This document shows positions 24,740-27,506 of a stretch of DNA of 27,506 nt, in pieces. Source of the stretch: a virus. Made by a program: the position numbers and the translations under genes. The stretch spans positions 1 through 27,506 of IMG/VR virus record IMGVR_UViG_3300025138_000267. One strand, given 5' to 3'. How positions within the stretch are numbered: position 1 is the first letter of the stretch; each line of letters opens with the position of its first letter. Under the pieces are notes generated by a model that did not search any database, was not told the origin of the DNA, and saw only the letters and a list, made by a program, of their open reading frames with translations.

Positions 24740-25092
24740 AGTTCACGGTTCCGTTTGAGTCTAAGTTTACTAATGTGAACTGGAACTGGACATATAGTAA
24801 TATGTAAAGTGTAGCTAAGTTGTTGAATCCTATATTAAGTTCTTTAGTTTCTATTATTATTATTATATTATTACTTTACTATTTCCTTCCAGTAGTTCCT
24901 AAGTTCCATGTTTTTTGTAAGTTGTCTCCTCTGTGCGATAAATCATTACACCGCGTAAACTGGACTAACGATTGGTTAAATCCTAGAAACCACTCACTAT
25001 CATAGAAAACATGGAACCATGGAACTATTCAAGTAAATCAAACACTTAACATGGAACTTTTATGGAACCAACGTGAACCAAAAACGGAACTT
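24740..25092. repeat. clustered (A/T)GGAAC / GTTCC hexamers
   Basis: About ten copies of GGAAC-type hexamers occur in both orientations: inverted near 24748 and 24892-24910, direct near 24776, 25012, 25019, 25051, 25063 and 25086, with a related GTGAAC at 25072. Two are in direct tandem (CATGGAACCATGGAAC). The density stands out from the neighbouring coding DNA and suggests iteron-like binding sites. Confidence 0.5.
24784..24796 (+). repeat. 13-bp direct repeat AACTGGACATATA, copy B
   Basis: Identical to 24599-24611. No strong promoter is seen around this copy. Confidence 0.6.
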
Positions 25093-25126
25093 AGTGGGCC
25101 TACCGGGTGCTGCGGACTAAGTTTCC
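25086..25126. repeat. long inverted repeat with GC-rich loop
   Basis: GGAACTTAGT (25086-25095) pairs with ACTAAGTTTCC (25116-25126) apart from one bulged base, around a 20-nt GC-rich loop. The GC-rich insert contrasts with the AT-rich surroundings. It may be part of an origin or recombination site. Confidence 0.45.
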
Positions 25127-25127
25127 C

Positions 25128-25155
25128 CACTATCACACGCAGAAACTGGCGATGG
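25128..25155. repeat. CACYATCAC...AACTGGYGATGG unit 1
   Basis: CACTATCAC (25128-25136), then ACGCAGA and AACTGGCGATGG (25144-25155). The two ends are partial inverted repeats of each other (ATCAC/GCGAT). Confidence 0.55.
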
Positions 25156-25195
25156 CTACCTAAAGTCGCTTTACATATTTTTAAGTTTACATATT

Positions 25196-25211
25196 GTCGA
25201 TACCTTTCGAC
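25196..25211 (+). repeat. dispersed dyad copy 7 (GTCGATACCTTTCGAC)
   Basis: Flanked by T and A to make TTGTCGA...TCGACAA, a 20-bp dyad. It lies in noncoding DNA between units 1 and 2 of the CACYATCAC repeat. Confidence 0.8.
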
Positions 25212-25217
25212 AAAACT

Positions 25218-25263
25218 CACCATCACACGTAGATCAAAAAACTGGTTATAAAACTGGTGATGG
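25218..25263. repeat. CACYATCAC...AACTGGYGATGG unit 2
   Basis: CACCATCAC (25218-25226) and AACTGGTGATGG (25252-25263) give an inverted CCATCAC/GTGATGG pair; an extra AACTGG lies between them. Confidence 0.55.
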
Positions 25264-25281
25264 CCACGCAGGATTAAAACT

Positions 25282-25306
25282 CACTATCACAAAGACACTG
25301 GTGATG
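25282..25306. repeat. CACYATCAC...CTGGTGATG unit 3
   Basis: CACTATCAC (25282-25290) and CACTGGTGATG (25296-25306). It is the shortest of the units. A partial fourth unit, AGAAACTGGCGAT, lies at 26191-26203 in the divergent control region. Confidence 0.5.
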
Positions 25307-25324
25307 TTTCCCGGAACGCAGCCC

Positions 25325-25348
25325 AAAAAAAAGCCCACCGAAGTGGGC
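25325..25348 (-). terminator. rho-independent terminator with UUCG tetraloop
   Basis: On the leftward strand GCCCAC-TTCG-GTGGGC is followed at once by eight T residues. The 6-bp GC-rich stem with a C(UUCG)G tetraloop is a classic strong intrinsic terminator. It begins 18 nt past the stop of the 235-aa gene. Confidence 0.93.
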
Positions 25349-25366
25349 TAGATTTTCCTAAAAGTT

Positions 25367-26074
25367 TTATGAAAGTTTTTGAATGTCTGCAACAAATTTT
25401 TCTGCGAGGGCTTCGAATTTGTCAACGTCAACCATGTCTTCTTTATCGTTGATACATTTTCTTAGAAGACTTCCTGAGTATCCTAACTCATCATGGTTAT
25501 CAGGTTTGCCGAGAACATTCCAAGCGACCATCTCGACAAAATTTCTTTTTGCCTTTTCTTTCTTTTCGACTTCGCCTGTATCATCTAAAGACTTTGCCAC
25601 GTTTTTCCATTGGTTTAATTTTTTATCCCAAACATCTTTATTGAATTTTCTGTAAATATCTGAAATAACTTTTTTTGTTGCCTTCATTTTTCCTGAAGGT
25701 TTAACATTGGCAACAAGTGTATCAATGGTAAAATGAAAAATCTTTGTAGTATCCCCACTTAATTTTTCCATTTGTTTTTTGTCGATACACTTCGACAACC
25801 CGTCGTTTTCAATGTAATAACCTAAAAGATTATTTTCAGCCTTATTAAAATACTCAATCGCAATAACACGTTTAGTATTTTCAATAAATTCAACGGGAAG
25901 TTTTCCGTTAGTGAATGTATACCATTTATTATTAACTGTAAGGTTCTCATTCCAATTTATAAATACCTCGGCTTGATTATTATCAGTATCTATCAAAGTC
26001 GAAGTTTGCTTTACTATTGTATCCACTTCGATATTACCTAATGCAACGTTCAATACTTTTTTAATAGCTTTCAT
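25367..26074 (-). CDS. 235-aa unknown protein, single-gene transcription unit
   Basis: Encodes 235 aa from the ATG at 26074, preferred because GGAG lies about 9 nt upstream; the ATG at 26089 lacks a site. I do not recognise the family. The N-terminal half is beta-rich (FINWNENLTVNNKWYTF, GYYIENDGLS). The C-terminal half is helical and Lys-rich (KKEKAKRNFVEMVAWNVLGK). It has its own predicted promoter and strong terminator, so it is expressed separately from the replication block, perhaps as an early regulator or host-takeover protein. A dyad copy lies inside it, encoding LSKCIDK. Confidence 0.75.
   Translation of the reverse strand: MKAIKKVLNVALGNIEVDTIVKQTSTLIDTDNNQAEVFINWNENLTVNNKWYTFTNGKLPVEFIENTKRVIAIEYFNKAENNLLGYYIENDGLSKCIDKKQMEKLSGDTTKIFHFTIDTLVANVKPSGKMKATKKVISDIYRKFNKDVWDKKLNQWKNVAKSLDDTGEVEKKEKAKRNFVEMVAWNVLGKPDNHDELGYSGSLLRKCINDKEDMVDVDKFEALAEKFVADIQKLS
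25781..25796 (+). repeat. dispersed dyad copy 8 (GTCGATACACTTCGAC)
   Basis: Perfect match to the consensus, in the middle of the 235-aa gene, in a peptide frame different from copies 1, 3 and 5. Confidence 0.8.
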
Positions 26075-26126
26075 AATATGTATCTCCATTTAAATGGCAC
26101 TGCTTTATTGCTGTACCATAGTATTC

Positions 26127-26156
26127 ATTATACTCTCATTATTAAGAATATGTACA
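26127..26156 (-). promoter_or_regulatory. predicted sigma70-type promoter for the 235-aa gene
   Basis: Leftward TGTACA (26156-26151), an 18-nt spacer and a perfect TATAAT (26132-26127). The start would be near 26120, about 45 nt before the ATG at 26074. The -35 is weak (4 of 6), which suggests an activator or a tolerant sigma factor. Confidence 0.55.
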
Positions 26157-26238
26157 GTTACACCAAAAATATCAAAAGTTTCTCACGTGTAGAAACTGGC
26201 GATTTTCCCTTTATAATCAAGGACTTACGGCAAAAGTT

Positions 26239-26254
26239 GTCGGCATGGTTCGAC
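26239..26254 (+). repeat. dispersed dyad copy 9 (GTCGGCATGGTTCGAC)
   Basis: One arm base differs (GTCGG). The flanks TTGTCGG...TCGACAA extend the symmetry. It lies about 80 nt upstream of the predicted promoter of the 235-aa gene, in noncoding DNA. Confidence 0.65.
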
Positions 26255-26624
26255 AATTCCCACGCAAAAAAAGGCCTACCGCCCCCCCACCCAAGCAAAA
26301 TATTTTGGGACTCCCACTGTCCCTTATACACTGTGAAACGCACGAATAATCCTAGTAATTTCAAATACCTACCCCCTTACTTTACATATGGCTAAACAAA
26401 AAATATTTCTAGAAAAAATTTGAAAAACCATGAATGATTCTCAGTACCACATTGACCCCCAGACTAACGTACACTACGGGTATGAACATTATATATACAC
26501 TCATATCGTTACTACATAAGGCACTCTTTATAGTGTTACTCTATATTTCTTGTTTGTTTTTCTTAAGTATCTAATATATACTAGGGTTATCGCTGCAAAT
26601 AATTCAAGGTGTAACAGCAAACAC

Positions 26625-27203
26625 ATGCAAGAAGAAAACAATTCAGAACATAAAGTCATGGTACCTCACATAGAGGATGGTATCGCTTTACCCAAGAACG
26701 CACGCGAAGCTCTACCAGAGATGTCGCCTAGCGAAGAACTTACTATGCGATCAAAAACCGTCAAGCTTATCTCAGATTTAGCAGAAGAAAACATAGAGCC
26801 CTCTAAAGAAAACATGGAGGAAGCTGAAGAAGTGGCAAAAGAAATGATGAAGAACCCTGAGTTAAAACCAGATTTCGGAACGTACCCTAACGAAACTATC
26901 GCCTACCTTGCCGGCATGGTCTCGCAAACTAGCCATATGGTAGCTAAAGACCTAGCAGATATAAAGTTGTCTGTACTTAACGGACTACTACAAGAAGCAG
27001 CCTTAGCTAAAAGCTCACGGGAACGCATCTCAGCGTGGAAAGCAATAGGAGAGGTAGATGGTGTTGACGCATTCAAGAAGAAAACAGAGATTACACACAT
27101 ATCTAAATCGGGAGAAGAACTAGAGAAAGAGTTATTACAAACGATAGAAGAGTTAAAAGGTAAGGTCATTGAGGGAGAGGTCATAAAAGACGATGATAAG
27201 TGA
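26625..27203 (+). CDS. probable terminase small subunit
   Basis: Encodes 192 aa from the ATG at 26625; the longer reading from a TTG at 26550 starts with a hydrophobic stretch and is less likely. No ideal Shine-Dalgarno is present for the ATG (AAGGTG is about 13 nt away). The protein is acidic and helical. A central part (ELTMRSKTVKLISDLAEEN) is followed by a helical core (YLAGMVSQTSHMVAKDL), and the C-terminal portion DGVDAFKKKTEITHISK plus EELEKELL is typical of terminase small subunits. The main support is its position: it overlaps terL by 11 nt. TerS would bind the packaging site and regulate TerL. Confidence 0.65.
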   Translation: MQEENNSEHKVMVPHIEDGIALPKNAREALPEMSPSEELTMRSKTVKLISDLAEENIEPSKENMEEAEEVAKEMMKNPELKPDFGTYPNETIAYLAGMVSQTSHMVAKDLADIKLSVLNGLLQEAALAKSSRERISAWKAIGEVDGVDAFKKKTEITHISKSGEELEKELLQTIEELKGKVIEGEVIKDDDK

Positions 27204-27506
27204 AGCTGATTTAAATTTACTACAGCAGTCATTACCTAATATGTCTGAATCAGAAAGGCAGAAGAGTTTAGCATTATTAAAAGAATACAAGAAGAATTTA
27301 ACTAAAACACAGGGGAAGGCAAACTTCTTAGACTTTATTAAGCACGTCTACCCTGACTATAAAGTAGGAGAACATCATGCAAAATTGGCTGGACTATTTG
27401 AAGAAATATCAAGAGGTGTTAGAAAACGAGTTATCGTCAATATCGCGCCTCGTCACGGAAAATCGGAACTTATTTCCTACCTGGCTCCGGCTTGGTTTTT
27501 GGGTAA
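27193..27506 (+). CDS. terL: terminase large subunit, N-terminal part (3' partial)
   Basis: An ATG at 27193 opens a frame that runs to the window edge (104 full codons). The ATPase domain start is visible: FLDFIKHVYPDY, then EHHAKLAGLFEEI, an adenine-contact-like region, and IAPRHGKSEL with the terminase Walker A (P86-R-H-G-K90-S91). This is the packaging motor ATPase, whose C-terminal nuclease domain lies beyond the window. It overlaps the small-subunit gene by 11 nt and marks the start of the rightward late genes. Confidence 0.9.
   Translation, partial: MISEADLNLLQQSLPNMSESERQKSLALLKEYKKNLTKTQGKANFLDFIKHVYPDYKVGEHHAKLAGLFEEISRGVRKRVIVNIAPRHGKSELISYLAPAWFLG

Larger units (their letters stand above)
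24462..25324. other. 863-bp noncoding, repeat-rich region (candidate origin/control region)
   Basis: No convincing gene. The few open frames (61-66 codons) lack good start sites and overlap the repeats. It holds a predicted leftward promoter (24589-24617), two dyad copies (24492 and 25196), a 13-bp direct repeat, clustered (A/T)GGAAC hexamers in both orientations, three CACYATCAC...CTGGTGATG units, and a long inverted repeat around 25086-25126. It lies upstream of the replication block and behind a strong terminator, where a replication origin or transcriptional control region is expected. Confidence 0.6.
26075..26624. other. divergent control region without genes (about 535 bp)
   Basis: Lies between the leftward 235-aa gene and the rightward terminase genes. 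It contains the leftward promoter, dyad copy 9, a partial CACYATCAC-type unit (26191-26203), a run of seven or more C near 26281, the perfect palindrome TTTCTAGAAA (26406-26415) and a GGGAC/GTCCC inverted repeat near 26308-26324. A rightward promoter must lie here, but I see no candidate better than a TTGACC near 26453 with a poor -10, or a TATACT near 26577. No supported ORF. Confidence 0.55.

Noticed and set aside
24650-24770. Possible tRNA-like segment around GTGAGCCGATCTCCTGCG and GGTTCCG
   Set aside because: No consistent acceptor, anticodon and T arms could be drawn.
24820-25005. Rightward 61-codon frame with hydrophobic start
   Set aside because: The hydrophobic part comes from an AT-rich TTATTA run; no ribosome site and opposite in strand to its surroundings.
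25038-25251. Open frames on both strands (62 and 66 codons)
   Set aside because: They lie in repeat-rich noncoding DNA, have no Shine-Dalgarno and overlap the inverted repeat and dyad copy 7.
26158-26395. Frames of 68 and 105 codons in the divergent control region
   Set aside because: They run through a promoter, a C-rich run and a dyad; no start signals.

Overview
The window is part of an AT-rich tailed-bacteriophage genome, probably a marine, podovirus-like lytic phage. The gene content supports this: a family A DNA polymerase, an AEP primase fused to a DUF927-type helicase, a SNF2 helicase, a T7 gp2.5-like SSB, DUF3310, VRR-NUC, HNH and RecB-like nucleases, a cytosine methyltransferase, and terminase genes. 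There is no rRNA, recognisable tRNA, integrase or CRISPR. The host cannot be named from sequence alone.

Layout. Bases 2-4234 hold the 3' end of a very large rightward gene. It encodes a polyvalent-type protein with an HExxH metallopeptidase motif and a C-terminal LPD38-like region, probably carried in the virion. It meets a leftward replication and metabolism block tail to tail, and the two stop codons overlap. The leftward block spans 24461 to 4231 and holds about 32 genes, nearly all joined by ATGA or TA(A/G)TG overlaps. Read in the direction of transcription it starts with small membrane and zinc-ribbon proteins (24.5-22.9 kb). A MoxR ATPase/vWA module follows with an unknown partner (22.9-19.7 kb), then unknown proteins, VRR-NUC, DUF3310 and small HTH/zinc proteins (19.6-16.9 kb). 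Next come DNA polymerase, a C5 methyltransferase and a 2OG-Fe(II) oxygenase (17.0-13.3 kb), small proteins, a RecB-like nuclease and two HNH-type proteins (13.3-11.3 kb). Last are the SNF2 helicase, a Gam-like protein, SSB, a Cys-rich partner, an HTH protein and the primase-helicase (11.2-4.2 kb), which have their own predicted promoter at 11.25 kb.

Right of the block lies an 860-bp repeat-rich noncoding region (24462-25324), then a self-contained leftward unit of promoter, one unknown gene and a UUCG-tetraloop terminator (26.16-25.32 kb). A 535-bp divergent control region follows, then rightward terminase small-subunit-like and TerL genes that run off the window. Late genes therefore leave at the right edge and enter at the left, as expected if the window is cut from a circular or circularly permuted map.

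The most unusual signal is a dispersed 16-bp dyad, GTCGATACnnTTCGAC, with nine copies between 18.4 and 26.3 kb. It lies in several reading frames and in noncoding DNA, gets denser toward the noncoding region, and is absent from the first 18 kb. It looks like the binding site of an unidentified regulator, replication or partition protein. Five genes missing from simple long-ORF calling were recovered from overlap logic: 45, 51, 59, 43 and 35 aa, the last two single-pass membrane peptides. The start of terL was recovered as well.
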